Below are positions 14,601 through 29,600 of a stretch of 64,000 nt of DNA, piece after piece. Below the pieces are notes generated by a model. It did no database searches and was not told where the DNA came from. It saw only the letters and a list, made by a program, of their open reading frames with translations. Source of the DNA: Ostrinia nubilalis (lineage: Eukaryota > Arthropoda > Insecta > Lepidoptera > Crambidae); assembly GCF_963855985.1 (NCBI RefSeq), contig NC_087092.1, positions 14,260,001 through 14,324,000 on the forward strand, in the 5' to 3' direction. A program made the translations under genes and the position numbers. Each line of letters opens with the position of its first letter. Positions within the stretch are counted from its first letter, which is position 1.

Positions 14601-17600
14601 GCTGTTACATATTTCACGGAATTGTGTTTTGATGTCGCCTCGTCACTCGCCTTCGCTAATTCCCGACTCTTGTTTAATCATGACAGTGGGCGTCAGCCGC
14701 TAGTCGCATTGTCGGTGTCATCGTGTGTGTTTTACGACGGTGCCTGTTACTTTTACAACGCATTTCGAGTGTTTTGACAAGCTTTTTATTCCGGTCAAAC
14801 AATGTTACTCTCGATTACTTTCAGACAGTTTTTCCCACAGCGATTAGCTGCGTGACTTCATGCTAGAGCAGCGCTTTGCACTGCAGATTGCCAATCAAAA
14901 TAGTAAGGTCTTCTCAGACAGCAAATCGTGCTTTTCGTGAGTAATTACACCGCTTTTGGGTATCAGAGTCCTCAATTGATGGGAATGGCACTGCCAGTTT
15001 GACTCTACAATTTCGTCAAAGCTGCGTTTATCGCACCCTAAAATACGCAGTTGGTATTCAAAACGTTCTCGCTCTCGTTTCTCGAAACGATCCCGAGTTG
15101 GGTGTCTCGTAGGCGACGTTTTTATTGAGGAATCGTGCGTCATCCTCGTGCGCCCGCGCGGGGTTATCTTTTCGGTAGCGGCTCGTGAGATGCGGCGATA
15201 CTGCGCGATGCTATCGCCGCACGACTGGGTGGCTCGCTGGCGACTGTCACACGTCACTATACTTTAAGGCAGGGTTTCTCAAACTTCTGGCACCACGTAC
15301 CCCTGTTAAAATTTCCAGGTGACAGCGTACCCCTAACTCATTAATTGCCTCCCCCCCCCCCCCCCCCCCAAGGAAATAATAAAATTGACTATTGAAGAAA
15401 ATAAGGTTTTTATTTGAAATAAAAGGTAAGAAACATAGTGCCAAAAGAAATGTATTTTTAATATTAATGTGATGGATGTGCTTGTTTCTTGTTGCAAAGG
15501 GATTCAATTGTAGGTGTAATTTTGGTCAATTTTAACCTTAATTCTGACTCGGCATCAAGTCGATTTCTGTACTTAGTTTTTATCATGACCAGGTGTGAAA
15601 ATCCACTCTCACATAAGTATGTTGTAGCAAAGGGTAAAAGGAAATTCACCGCTTTGCGTGAGAGTTCGCAATACTCTGACTGTCTAGCTGCCCAAAAATC
15701 TATCAAAGGCAACGTTTTGAAATCAGCTTGAAGAGTTTCATCCGCGGACATTTCTATTAATGACTCCTGTTGCTTGATAGTCAAACTAGATATTATGCTC
15801 TCGTTCGTAACCGCAAACGGGTTACGAATCCAGCCATCTTGAGCATTATCAATATCCGGAAAATACCTTTTCAGTTCGTCGGAGAGCTGAGAAAGATGCA
15901 GAACGATTTCAGCCTTCGTTTCGGAATCCACGGATAAGGCGTTCGTTGTGATAAATTCATGCAAAAGAGGAAAACATTCAAAGATATTTGATCTCAAGCA
16001 GGTTTTCCAAAATTCTATTTTTTTTATAAGTGCGTTTATTTTGTCGTGCACAGTGAATACAGTGCACGTGGATCCTTGCATAGAAGCATTCGTCTCATTG
16101 AGACAAGAAAAAATGTCAGCTAAATAAGTTACTCTTTCAAGCCATGTTTCATCTTCAAATCGGAATTTAAGGTTGAAGTCACTGTCTTTCAAAAATATAT
16201 AGATTTCGTGACGAAGTTCAACAAACCGAGCTAATATCTTGCCTTTTGATAACCAGCGAACTTCACAGTGTAGCAATAGTGAAACATGTTCACTACCCAT
16301 GTCTCGGCATAATAATGCGAAAAGTCTTGAATTTAGCGGTCGCGCTTTTATGTAATTGATTATTTTGACGACCTCTGAAAGCGCTGTTTTTAAATCATCA
16401 GGTATTTTCTTGCTCGCCAATGCTTCTCTGTGCAACGCACAATGCACACTTTTGACTTCAGGAGCGAGATTTTTAATCCTGGATATTAGTCCAGATATCC
16501 TTCCTGTCATGGCCTTTGCACCGTCAGTGGATATGCCAACGCACTTTGTCCAATCAATGCCATGTTTTTCAATAAAATCATGAATAGTGTTAAAAATATC
16601 TTCTCCTTTCGTAGTAGACTCCAAGGTCTTACAAAATAAAAAATCTTCTTCACATTTATTTTTATACACATATCTAATAAACCCAAGTAAATTCGGTAAT
16701 CCACTAATATCTGTTGATTCATCAACTTGAATCGCGTAATAATTATTTTGTAATCGTTGCGCGAGTTGATGTTCAACATCATGTGCCATTTCATGAATGC
16801 GACGTGCAACTGTATCATTTGAAAGTGGTATTTTATCCAACAATTTCGAAAATTTATCTCCCAATACACAACTGACCATATCTTTAGCTGCTGGTAAAAT
16901 CAACTCTTCAGCAATATTGTATGGCTTGCCAGTCTTTGCAATTTTATATGCCACAAGGAAAGACGCACGTAAATATTCAGAGTTAGTAGCCAAAACGGTT
17001 TTCATAGTCTTTTTCGAAGAATCCAACTCTTTCTTTTTTCGAACAAAAAAATCTATAGGTTTGTCTACATACTGCGGATGTTTTGTTTCCAAATGTCTTC
17101 GCAGCAATGATGGCTTCATCACGCTATTTGCGAGAACTTCTGAACATATTACACACTGTGGCTCTGGGTACTGAGATTCTTCTTTGCACGTAAATCCAAT
17201 TTTCAGATAATCTTCGTCATATTTCCTTTTTTTTGTCGATGATGTTGTGTTTTCTTGTTCTCTCGATGTCGCAGGATTTTCGTTTAAAACTGAACTTTCA
17301 GCAGAAGTAGACGCAGTTGGAGTAAATGTACTTTGTGCAGGTTGCGAACTGGATGTATTACTTGGACATTTTCTGCGTAATGACCCAGTTTTTAACCACT
17401 CATTCATTTTGAAAACTAGCTAACCGCGTGAATGTATTGAAAGTACTTTGTTTTTATTTTACTGTCAACGAAAAAAGCGCATATGCTCACACATTAAAGT
17501 AAAACAAATGAATCAAAAACGGAGTACAGTGTAAGTACTCGTAAACGGCGGGGGAGGGCGGCGGGGCGCGCGAGTCGCGCGAGAGCGAGCGAGCTACGAA

Positions 17601-20600
17601 TTCAGTCAGTCGCGCGCGCGCCGCTATGCATGTCGGTCATGCGCGCCTTCCAGTTATAGAGCCGCCATTACGTAAATGTTGTCGCGTACCCCTTGCCCTC
17701 GAATGGCGTACCCCTAGGGGTACGCGTACCCCTGTTTGAGAAACCCTGCTTTAAGGGATTAGAATGTAAAGCAAGTGGGTGTCAGCTTCTTGGAACTGTG
17801 AAGACTTCGCTCCTTGTCTTTAGCCTATTCCTCAAATAGAGACTTAAAAGCACAGGCAAAGCACCTTGAAGAAATAATTACATATTTGCTATTAAAACTG
17901 GAGGTCATGGTTCAATTAAGACATAATGATCAATGTTAAGCAGATGTGGTAATAGAGGTGTAGCTGTTGTGCCTCGAGGCAGAAATATTGATCAACTGAT
18001 CATAATGAAAATGATAATTATAGTTTTATAACTCTATTATTCCATTAGGATAAGAGCCTTGGGGTGCTTTGGGGAGCAATTATTGACTGGAGTAATATCC
18101 TCATTGTGATATTTTAAATCCGTGAAATTCCACTTTTTAAAGTAAGACAATGATTCAATAATCCTGAAAGACATAAAATGGGAGCGGTACGGTCCCATTG
18201 AATTTAAATTCAGGAAAAATGTTATGATCTCGGACATTGTGGGCTCGATCGGCGATAGGCCGGCGCCGGCGCACATTTACATAGCCCGTAACGAGACGCG
18301 GGGACTGATCTTATCGCCCTCTGTCGGGAACGGTTCACTTGTACCAATTATGTTGAGCATGAAATACGATTTGCAGACGGTGTCTATGAAAAAGGGGAGC
18401 TGAAATGACACTCATCAGTCCAGTTTCACAGTCTAGAATTAGCTAGCTGTGAATAATACTAGCTCAAACTGTCAGTTGGTATTAAATTAATACTCGTAGT
18501 TCTTGATTTTTTTACCAAACTATAGAATGCAGAATTAATCAACTTTCTATATTTTGTCCAAACATTCGTCAGGTCAACAACAATGTCAAAGGTTGAACTT
18601 GAGCTATCACAATATGTATTTGTGAAAAGCGTATCAAATTTAATGACACTAAACCAAAACAAACTCTTTGACAGTGACAGCTACCGCATAACACAATCCT
18701 TACAAAAGCTGCGTGAAATATGACAAATTCACGGACGGCCATGTTTTTTGTGGGCATTGTGCGCGCGTTTACGGCGCTGATGATTGACGACGCGGGCGCA
18801 GCCGTAATGACGGGCCGCTCTATGAGCACGTAGAGTGACGTAGACTTTACTCTGCACCCACTTGGTTGCTGTCGGTATACAGCGAGATGATCAACAAAGT
18901 TGTTCAATACAAAATTGCTAAAATATTTTGTGACAAATTATTTTTAAAACTTGAAAAAATCTATTGCTTCCGGAGGGAATTTAATCCACCACCTTTGCAC
19001 TGCTCTGGTCGCTGAGCAACGAAAACATGGATATATTGGGTACCCATATTTTAAAACAGACTGACTTTGAAGGTTTATAGTTATAACTCTATTTTTAAGT
19101 TTTTGTACAGAAAGGGAGCTTTAACCACATCGATAATGTCATTTATTGATCCCAAATTAATTCACTTGGTAAGATGGGATAAGGAAAATCTCGTTTTAAA
19201 CCATCCTGTATAAAATTTCCAACAGGAAACAGACACCCGTCAAATTCAAGAGCAATAAGCAATATGAGCACGTAGATTTGGATGCCTTCGTGTCGCGCGA
19301 TGGCATCGCGCCCCACTGGGCAGCGCTTGCAGTCGGTAGCGCCCTAGGATCGGGTTACGCTGGTAATTTGGACTTTGTACTTGTGGGTGTGAGGTTAAAA
19401 AGGTACCGCTGCACTTACTGATAAAGAAGAATCCTGATTTTTTGGATTTTCTTAAAAACATCTCTACTATCGCACTTGTTCTAAGTTATTTGATGTTATG
19501 ATACCTTTATGATGATATTGTAAATAAAATAATTTTGACTCGATGTAATTAGCGATAAGATCTTTGCTAAAGGGATTTTAATATCTCGCCTTCACATAAA
19601 ATTAGCTCACAAATGCGAAATATGTTTTAGTTTTACCATTCCTTTAATCCCGAGCTGTCTGATTCGCTCACATTACAATTTGTTAAGGCCCATCCGTGAG
19701 AATAATTCCCGAGTTCCACGTAACATGTTAAACGCTTGTATCCCGATACCGATCTAACCCGAGCTCCTCGTTGGCGCCATAAAAACAAAACGTCTACAAC
19801 GGCCACTTTCTTCCGTAAAATATCCGTGGAATTTACGACGATTCCACAGACAAAAATGTTATAACCTAATGAGAAATTATCATCAGGGATGCGGATACCA
19901 GGCAAAAAACGAATCGTGCCCCGACCACGATACAGAGACGCACATTTTTTTTATCTCTAATACGAATTATTACGTTCGTGTTTGTTTTTTTCCCCGCTCG
20001 TCGATTGTTTTAGGCTGAGCCGAGGCGCGGGAGTCCGCGATGACTGCGCGGTTTCGCTCATCACTCAACTCCCAAATCGACGATTTAAGCCTTCACGCGT
20101 TGATCGAGATACATCGCTGCTCGCCTTCAGATTCCTGTTAAGTCAGCGCCCTTGATGACCGCGATGGATGGCGCGTCATCCGAATTCCCTTGACAAATCA
20201 TTGGTTCGTTCCCTGGAGATATTGCGATATGATCCGGCGACTCCTCGGCGCGTGCTTCGGATTCCAGGTCCTGTCGCTCCCTGCGCCGGAATTAACCATT
20301 ACATTAAATGACGTTACGCTTTTTCATCCACGACAAAATTTTCACCGTTTCATCGAAGCCATCATTACTATAAACGTTTTCAATCAACGTTAATTTGTAC
20401 AAACAACTCGTTTCGTAGAAATAACAGTTTCTATCAATTGTAGAGTCATTTCGTGATCATATTTCTTTATTATTTTTACGGCCTGCAGTTTTATAGTGCT
20501 ACGAATAGACTTTATAAGTCAAATTCATATCCGATGAGGACGTAGCTACCACCTGCTGCTTAATAATTCAATACTGACAGCGTCCGCGGTCTAGGATCTG

Positions 20601-23600
20601 AGTATGGGGCGATCCGCGCATATCTTGAGCGTACATCGCGAAGTGTTGGTGCCAGAGAGGGCTGTCAGGGTCGGAGGAGTGACGAGTGGAGTCGATATGG
20701 TGCGGTGGAAGACGGCTGTCATAATCTGATTATTAGTGCTGCGTGCGCTGGGCGGGGCGCGCGGCAGGCGGCCGGCGCGCGGCAGGCGGTCGGCGCCCGC
20801 GCCCGTCCCGCTCGCACCCGCCGCCGCGCGCCGCCGCTGAGCGGGACGGCGCGAGCCCACGCAGCGCGCAGGCGACAAACGACCCGTGGTAAAACAAAAG
20901 GAATGTTGCCGGCGACGCTTTGAGGCGCCGGCGCCGGTCCCCGCGCCCTAATCACCCATTTTAATTACGACACAGATCGAATCAATTAATCGGTATTTCT
21001 GTTAAAACAAGCGCCGGACGAGCATAACTCTCGTGATATGAATTCATAGAAGAGATTACGAATTTTATCTCATTAAGCATCGGAGAAGCAATCATTAAGA
21101 TTTCATCACCGAGCATGCGACTACACGTGGACGCTGCCGGTGGTAGAGCCGCGATGACGCGCAACGTTTATACTTCTGCATCAGACTCAGACGTTTTTAA
21201 TTATAACTTATAATTTTTTCCGGCGAATTCGGGCGCGCCCTTCCCATCGGATAACACGAAAATAAATAACGAGTTTTTGTGTTGTGTGTTTGTTTTTAAA
21301 ATGGCGGGAGGTCCGCGCGACGACACGCGAGCGATCCGCGCCCGCGCCGACGCGCCCCGACCATTTGTCATATTACGGGTTTGAAAAAATAAATAACCTA
21401 CTCTATTTTAACCAATGTTTGTTTGTACTACGATTATTGAGGGTTAAGTATTATCTCTGAACACGCTCAGCTACAGATGGGACATGTCAAGTTTTGAAAC
21501 ATTTTGCTTTATTTTTGTACCGGTTATCGAGAGTAGAGCAAGAGGAAAACATGTTACTGTGTCAAGAGGGTAAACGAAGGACTTTTGAGATCTCTGAAGT
21601 AATCGGTCTCTTATCAATCACGTAATTAAAACCTATAATTAAAACTTAGTGATAATAAATGCTAATTGGAAACGTGCAGATGGATAACAAAAATTGACTT
21701 AACAGTCTCTTCCCCACCTGCTGACTAAATGTGTTATGTATCCAAGTGCTATATACCCACCAATTTACATCCACGCTCAGGTGGGAAAATTAAGAAGGTT
21801 GCTGACTCAAATCCCCTTTGTAACACATAGAGCTACACAAGGACAGGCATGGCGGCAGGTGTTAACTCCGCGGGCTGGCGGCTCAAACGCACCGCCCAGC
21901 CCTCGTGTTTGCGCTTCTCATTTGGCCCTCCGCTGCAGCCCCTCGACACTCCGGATAAAGAACTCACATGGCCCGCTTTGCCTCTCTATTTGCACAGCGC
22001 CTAAAAGCATCGCGTTACGCTCTCCAATTTGGACGGACCTCTGGTAACCCACACCTCGGGTCGTACGAATAACTCAATTACCACAAACACGCACTCGACT
22101 AGTATTCAGTGTTCAATAAATGAAATATTTTTGACCCATTTCGGCGCATGGCGCCAGAACCGCCCGGCGCCGGCGCGCCCCCGGCCTCTCTCACGCGGCA
22201 TCATTAATACAAAACAAACAAAAGTGACCTCTAGACGGGCGAGCAGCTAACGAGATTCACCAACCGCCGGATAAAGCGGTAAATTATTGGAATGTTAACC
22301 GGACCGCGGCCGCGTGGTGGTCCGGGACGTGTACGAGATGACAGCCGGCTGCTCGTGATGAGCCCGCCTCATTACCGGCAGCGCAAAAACCGGCGACAAT
22401 GCGCGAGCGCGCCGCACGATCGCTATTCGCAAGCCCGCTTTTTCCAGCAACGTTTAATGGCCGCGTGGAAGTCGACGCGGAGCGGTCGAAGCCTAATTGC
22501 ACGCGGTTAATTACAAAACGATGCGTGGCGACGCGGTTGCGTTATCGATCTGACTCTCTTCCGCTGCGTGTGCTCAGCGCTGCCGGTGGCCGCAGGAAGG
22601 TGGAGGCGCCGCGCTCGCGAGCGCTATGTAATTTCTTCACTGCGCTCTCCACATTATCGATCACGAAAAAAAATAATTGAAGGGGTACCGTCGTAAAGCA
22701 AACAAGCTTATAATAAGGTGTAATTTGTGCTCGGCCATTTAGAGAAATGCACAAATTGCCGTCCGGGCAGCTGTTTGTTTTGTCTATGACGGAGGTCCGC
22801 TGCTCCCAAATTATCCGTTAACAAGCCCCGCGTCAGATTCGGCAGCCCTAATGGGTTTTCGTTAAGTTTTTGTTGTAATTTATGACGAGTAATGTGTTTT
22901 CGTAAATTCTACTCAGCAGCTGCAACATTTAATCAAATGTTTGCTTTTAAGCCCGTAGGAAAATGGACATACTAATAGTGACTAGTGAAAAATGTAGAGG
23001 TATTAAGTATTTAAAATGTTCCACATACGTCGCTTCGTGTCTCAATGGATATGCCCATTAATAGAGGGGATTTAACAACTGTTAAATGCTATTAAAATAA
23101 ACTGTTAATGAACATTTTAAAGCGATTAATAAATACAAATCAGCTTAAGGAATGTCCACACCTACTTATCGACATCTGTTTAATCTGCCTAGAATGTTCA
23201 TCGCTCATCGAAGTACGCTATTGGTATCGCATTAAATATCTTGTATTAAGTTTCCAAAAGTCATTTTGTATGCCAATTAAGAATATCTCGATCGGTTATC
23301 GAAGCTTTAAAACAAGTTGTTGTGACTAGGCATATGAATCTATTAAAAAGGCCAAATTATGAGTGATATAACAAAAAAATTAATTAGAAAACAAACGACA
23401 TGATGTACCAGGAAATGCCTTATTAATTATGAATTAAAATAAGTTGAATAATTAAAAAGTAGGACTCAACACAATCCAGCCTCGGTCTGAAAATGTTCCT
23501 ACATCCTGAATATTATGTAAAAAATAGTTACATGCTATCTGGCATAGAGCATGTGTAGCGCTGTGGCAAGAAATGATCTGTATCATAGAATGAAATCAAT

Positions 23601-26600
23601 TTGTGGGAGTTCTACTGCATAATACCCAGCCAATGCACACAGTATAATTTTTTTTTTTTTTCCAAAATTACTCATCCTCAAAAGCCCTTTTTTTCTGACA
23701 ATTTGAAACTATAAAATTGAAAATAAGTAGTAAAATTATAGGTAGGTAATATTAATTATATTGTATTGTATTGACGTTTTTGTGTTTTAGTAGCTGTAAA
23801 TAACCAACATAAATACTAAAACATTGTGTTTTCTACGATTTCATTCAAAAAGACAACACAATCTAAATCGCATATCTTGGATTGGTGTTATAAATGCAAA
23901 TAGACAGTGGAATAATTTGGAATATCATCACCAGGTAATTTATTTGCCACTGTTGGAACACGACCATCCTCTCCAATTTACCAAAAGCAAATGAAGGATA
24001 ATTTAGGAGGTTGCTGAGGTCTGATGTTAACCGGGACTATTCCCACCTCTCGTTCCCACCGCTGTAACTCCTATGTAGCCAGGATCTACAGCTTGACCGC
24101 CAATATAAAACAACTAGTGAAGGTCAAGTTTGACCTGGGAAAAATTAAAAGCTGTCATTGGACCCGCAACGAAATTAATTAGAAGAATATAGAACTTCGA
24201 AGGTCTGGTATTAGTATATTATAAGATTTTAAACTTTCGCGTTCCATTTCAACTAAAATAGTAAGACCCCGTGTCTTTATTTTATTCTTAACTTACTTAA
24301 TAATGTAACTCATTAATAAACGTCGCGTTAAGACCCGTGTCTTACTTTAGTATATTGCCATAAGTCGCCTCTTACGACATCCAATTGTCGACCAACCTGG
24401 TCCTATCAATTCTCTACGCTCTGCCAAAGCCACAAGGCTAATCTCCAGGTTCAATACAATATCATCAAAAGCACATACCTCCCACCCTTGGTGATGATCA
24501 TTTCAGTGCCGATGTCGTGGAAGCGGCGCCAGAGGTCGCCGTTGAGCAGGCGAGCCTCGCACGCCGGTGGCTCCGCATCCGCCCCCACGCGGTGTTCTGA
24601 GGGTAGATATCAATTATTTACTAAACATACTCGTACATATTGCATGTATTAATCATTACATCATCGTCATCATCATCACGAGCGCGACCAAAGGCAAATA
24701 AAATGGAGCCTTGGATTGGAAAGGCCTGATGTTCGCTTATTATTCCATCTAAGTAAGTCGCCTCATCGCCGTTTGCGACATCCACGGGAAAAAGGGATTG
24801 GTCCTATTCTACTTTTCTGAAACCACTTTAAATGCTTTAATATGTAAGTATTTTTAATTAGCCTATCAGAATCGGGACGTATACCTTAGTGTTCGCGCAA
24901 ATATGTGGAAATAATACCGACATTGATACAGTATTTTTAATTTATAAAATACAAATGAGGTTTTTTATTTTTTATAAATGGATGAACCTAATATGTTTAT
25001 AAATATTTTATTAAGTAAGTGTATGTATAATTTGTGTAGAATCAAATTAACATCTTTCATGATTCTACATCTGCAATAAATTATCTTTTCAAATACATTA
25101 GCTATAGCTCTTCCGGGATAGTTTATATGAAATCACTTCTTAGGGATAAGACCGGATATACGAGTATGTACATATTTATTTTGTGGAATTGTACACGGCA
25201 ACGGTTTTTTGTAACAACTGTAGTTTAGTTAGGAAGTGCAATGCCGCGCTTATCATACAACTGGTAATACATTTAATTCAAATTAGTAGGTAATTTGATC
25301 ATTGATTATAAATAAAATTATATATTTCAATTTCTCTCAACCGTTCCTACTATTGAATTTATTTACTATAGGTACATACATATACATACACATATCTACA
25401 CTAATATTATAAAGAGAAAAATTTTGTTTGTTTGTAATGAATAGGCTCAAAAACTACTAGACCGTTTTTAAAAATTCTTTCACCATTCGAAAGCTACATT
25501 ATCCACGAGTAATATAGGCTAAATTTTATTTTGGAAAAAAATAGGGTTCCGCAAAATATGTAGATAATGTAGTCCACGCGCACGAAGCCGCGGGCGGAAA
25601 GCTAGTAAGTTTATTCTCCTAAAATAGCGTAAAAAAGTTACTACGTATGTGTATTTTTGATTGCCATTAAAACAAGGAACATTTTCAAATATTAAAGCGT
25701 GTTCCGCCGGGTACCGTTGCATTTTCGCATCTGCATCCACAATTAATGATGTCCAAACATCAGTCGCGTGTTTCAGCCTCGAATACATTATCGAGTATCT
25801 GGTGTCACCGATCGTCGATTTTAATATCGATGTTTTATACCTTCCTAAGATTTTATCGAGTGGCTTCAAAGGCGCCGCCCGATGAAATTTATCGCGCAAA
25901 AGACATATAAACTTTTAGAGGCTGTACCGTTCGAATGATGTAGCCATTTATCTGTGATCATGTATTTATTACGAAAACACGTTAATGTTTGATGATTAAT
26001 TAAAATATGTTTTAGGATTTCGCTACGGGTCAGGATGTAGGAGATATTTAAATATCCATAATTTTGTTTTTAGTAGTTTTTTATTAATCGATTGCTAACC
26101 CTAGGCCGTTAGCCAATTTTACTTTCTTCAGTCAGTTAATTTAATAATTTTGTATTGAATACAAGTAGTTATTCATAGCAATTTTTATTATATTTTATTT
26201 GTTTAACAATGTTTCAACAGCATTTAATTATACATAAATGTGTAGGAAGACACCACTTGAACATAAGCCAATTAGAGAAATACTTTCTACAACTAAAACA
26301 TTTTTAAATAAGTTAACGTGGGTAGGTGAACACTAAAACAATTCAAAATTAAGTAAACAAATTAAATGTGAACTCGGTATTAAATTCCGAGTCACCAATC
26401 AAATAATAATTATATAAACTAGCAATAATTACTTTTTCTTGTATTTTTGACTTGTTATAAATAAAATATAAAATTTTGTTAATGTAATACATTATATCCT
26501 ACTGTACTGTATTTACATTATGTTTCCTGGAAATAGATGGTAAAAAAATGTTTTATAACGTTAATAAAGACGTACCTAGTTATTGATAAGCTGAAAAAAA

Positions 26601-29600
26601 TGTATTAAACAGTACTGTACCGTTATTCGAAGCCTTTATAATGAGAGTAGTGTCTGTCTTTTCCTGTTTGAGTACTAGTTTTGACGTATAATCTGCCCAC
26701 GTGACTACTGCTCCGGTCCCCCACCGCCTAAGCACGCCTCAATTAACGACACTAGCGCCACCAACGGTAGCTCGAAACTAGGTTTCGATATTCTCGCCAT
26801 TGGTGTTTTAGTTCCCGTTCGAGACGGTCGTAGAATTAGCTCCGCTAGTTCGCGACCCATCTCACAGGTACTAGTCGTGACGTGATTCAGGTAAAATATT
26901 ACCATCATAATGTAAGTACTTCTAAATTATTATGTACTGGCTGAAAACTTATAAAAATTACTGTGATTACTTATTTCGCAGTGTAATTTATTTTTACAAC
27001 GGTGTTACCGTTCGGGGGTAGATTGCATTCAATCTAACTCAGTGTAATTTTTAATAATTATCTTTCTTCTCTAGATTATACTTGTACCTAACGGTATTCC
27101 GTTAGACGTGTTTTAAAAGTAACACTACTTTTTAGCAACGTTTGTTTCTAACGGTTTTTCGTTACATATGTTTTTAAGCTAACTTTTCTTCTTAGCAATG
27201 TTCGTACCTGACGGCGTGTTCCGTTAGATGTGTTTTAAAACTAACATTCCTTTTTAGCAATGTTTGTGCCTAACGGTTTTCGTTAGATGTGTTTTAAAAC
27301 TAATATTCCTTTTTAGCAATGTTCATTCCTAACGGTATAACACTCCTTTTTAGCTGTGTTTGTTCCTAAGAATATTATGTCCACGTGCAGAAGAGGAGCA
27401 AGGGTTGGCGTAGAGGTCAAATCAAAGGATGGTGTGGTGTAATGTGATAGTCGCAAGATGTGATTGCTTGCTACAATAAGCTGTAAGTACCAACTTACCA
27501 ATACCATTTCAGACATACGAATTCCATCGGACGGATTGTGTTGATTTATAAATCAACAAAATAAATAAACGGTAAACTACCGTTATCAATATGCATCCGG
27601 GGAAAGTATGAAAACTTCCACTAGGTAGGGTAGCGTACCGACGTACCTATCCTACCGCCATTATGGAAGTCTAACGCATGGCTTATAACCCAAGAGTGAA
27701 GTGTGCAGTTTGTCCTATTAGGATACGGTACGTAGGTATAATAATACCTTTGTGGTTTTCTTAAACTATGATTTCAGGAAAACGCTATGCTGTTACTGTG
27801 TAGATAAACAGTGAGTCTGTGTAATAAACGGTGAAGGAGATACGCAGTTTATTTGATGCTAGCGGCGTCTGGAAAAATTTTCGGCAGCAATACGATCGCA
27901 ACTCTGCTCCGCAGATCGATCTGAGATTTCGTCTTATGCTAAATACCTACAGTGGAAAACTCAAACTGGCTACTCGGCAAGCTAGATGGCAGTGTAACCA
28001 AAGCGCAGCAGCATAATCCTGTAGCGAGGGTAAGTTCTCTTGGAGCAAACAGGGAAAAACCAGGAGCCAGAACCTTTTCTCCCTCATCCCACCGGGATAG
28101 GAGAAAACTCAAACACTCAAGGAGTTTCATATTGAGCCAGGCAACGCCGCTCATTTTTATTTATGTCGAGAGTTCTTAGTAGGGCATTGGTCCAAACCCT
28201 CTTGTTATCCCTCATCCCACTGGGATAGGAGATTACCCAAAGAGAATCGGACTCAAATCATTACATTTCGAGCCGAGCAACCTCGCTCATTTTTATTTAC
28301 GTCGAGAGGTCTTAGGGCATCGCTCTAAACCCTCATGTTATCCCTCATCCCACTGGGATAGGAGATTACCCAAAGAGAACCGGACTCAAATCATTACATT
28401 TCGAGCCGAGCAACCTCGCTCATTTTTATTTACGTCGAGAGGTCTAAGCTTAGGGCATCGCTCTAATCCCTCGTGTTATCCCTCATCCCACTGGGATAGG
28501 AGATTACCCAAAGAGAACCGGACTCAAATCACTACATTTCGAGCCGAGCAACCTCGCTCATTTTTATTTACGTCGAGAGATCTTAGGGCATCGCTCTAAA
28601 CTGTCATGTTATCCCTCATCCCTCTGGGATAGGAGATTACCCAAAGAGAATCGGACTCAAATCATTACATTTCGAGCCAAGCAACCTCGCTCGTTTGTAT
28701 TTGCGGTTCAAAGACATGAGGGCATCGTCCTAAACTAAATTCTCATAATTTTGAAGAGTTATAGAACCCAAACACCTTATTCCACGGCAAACGAAAATAA
28801 GTAAAGTTGCCGGGTAGACATGAGGGCTTCGCCCTTAATCCGCATAACTATAAAAGGTTCTGAAATTCTATTTTGCACGGCAAAATTAAAGTGATGTTGC
28901 CGGGAGGACATGAGGGCATCGCCCCAAATCCTCATAATGTTCAAGGGTTATGGAACCCTAATTAAAATGCTTTATTTCATGACAAAAGTAAGCTATTTAA
29001 GACCGGCCATGGGTAAAAGGTGGAGACAGAGATCATGAGATTACGCAAAAATGACTCGATTCGTGTCAGTTTGGCTTATTTCATTCCTGCCGAGATGATA
29101 CGAGGGCATCGCCCTAAACCTTCAGAATCTTGAAGGATGTTAATTAATCGGGGTCGCAGCTATGCGCTCTGAATTTTTGGTACCGAACAGTTAACGCCTG
29201 GAGAAATTAAATAAACTTAAGCCTTTATGCAGCCTCTGCATAGTAAAGTTACAACTATTGACCTGATAGTCTTTTAAATAAGGTTATACATCCATAGACG
29301 CTTGGCGGGTACCACAAAGTACTGAATACTAAAATAAGTATTTTTCTGCCTATACATACCTATAGTACACCGACAGACTCATGCAAATGTTCTGACGGCA
29401 TCAATTGATTCGCACAGAAAGAGTCGCGACATTCGCGCCCTTACCTATTGGACGACTTCATTCTGGGGTAACTCAGGACCCATCCTTGCTTCGGGGTCAG
29501 ATATAACCCATGCCCTTATTGTAATAAAAGCATACAAGTCTGGATAATAAGCACAATGAAGTCGGTCCTTACCTATATAAAATAAATAAACAAAATAATA

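Larger units (their letters stand above)
5624..24478 (-). other. T-box intron 2 (18.9 kb)
   Basis: Holds the two Helitrons near 7.2-7.6 kb, the tRNA-like gene, a deleted MITE (12330), the intact hAT, family B repeats near the right end, and scattered GC-rich blocks. Repetitive sequence near 5730-5890 resembles LINE 3' ends. The rest, including 7650-11900, 12450-15260 and 17760-24030, shows no gene. Such long introns in developmental T-box genes often hold enhancers, but none can be named here. Confidence 0.6.

Noticed and set aside
15351..15369. Run of 19 C as a possible sequence gap or artefact
   Set aside because: It lies inside the hAT, outside the transposase frame; a homopolymer length error is possible but nothing depends on it.
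20591..20955. Overlapping Ala/Arg-rich frames on both strands
   Set aside because: Products of a GC-rich island where stops are rare; low-complexity and without homology I can recognise.
28020..29140. Regularly spaced repeats resembling a CRISPR array
   Set aside because: Units of 128-138 bp with diverged sequence, no short constant repeat with unique spacers, and a clearly eukaryotic genome.
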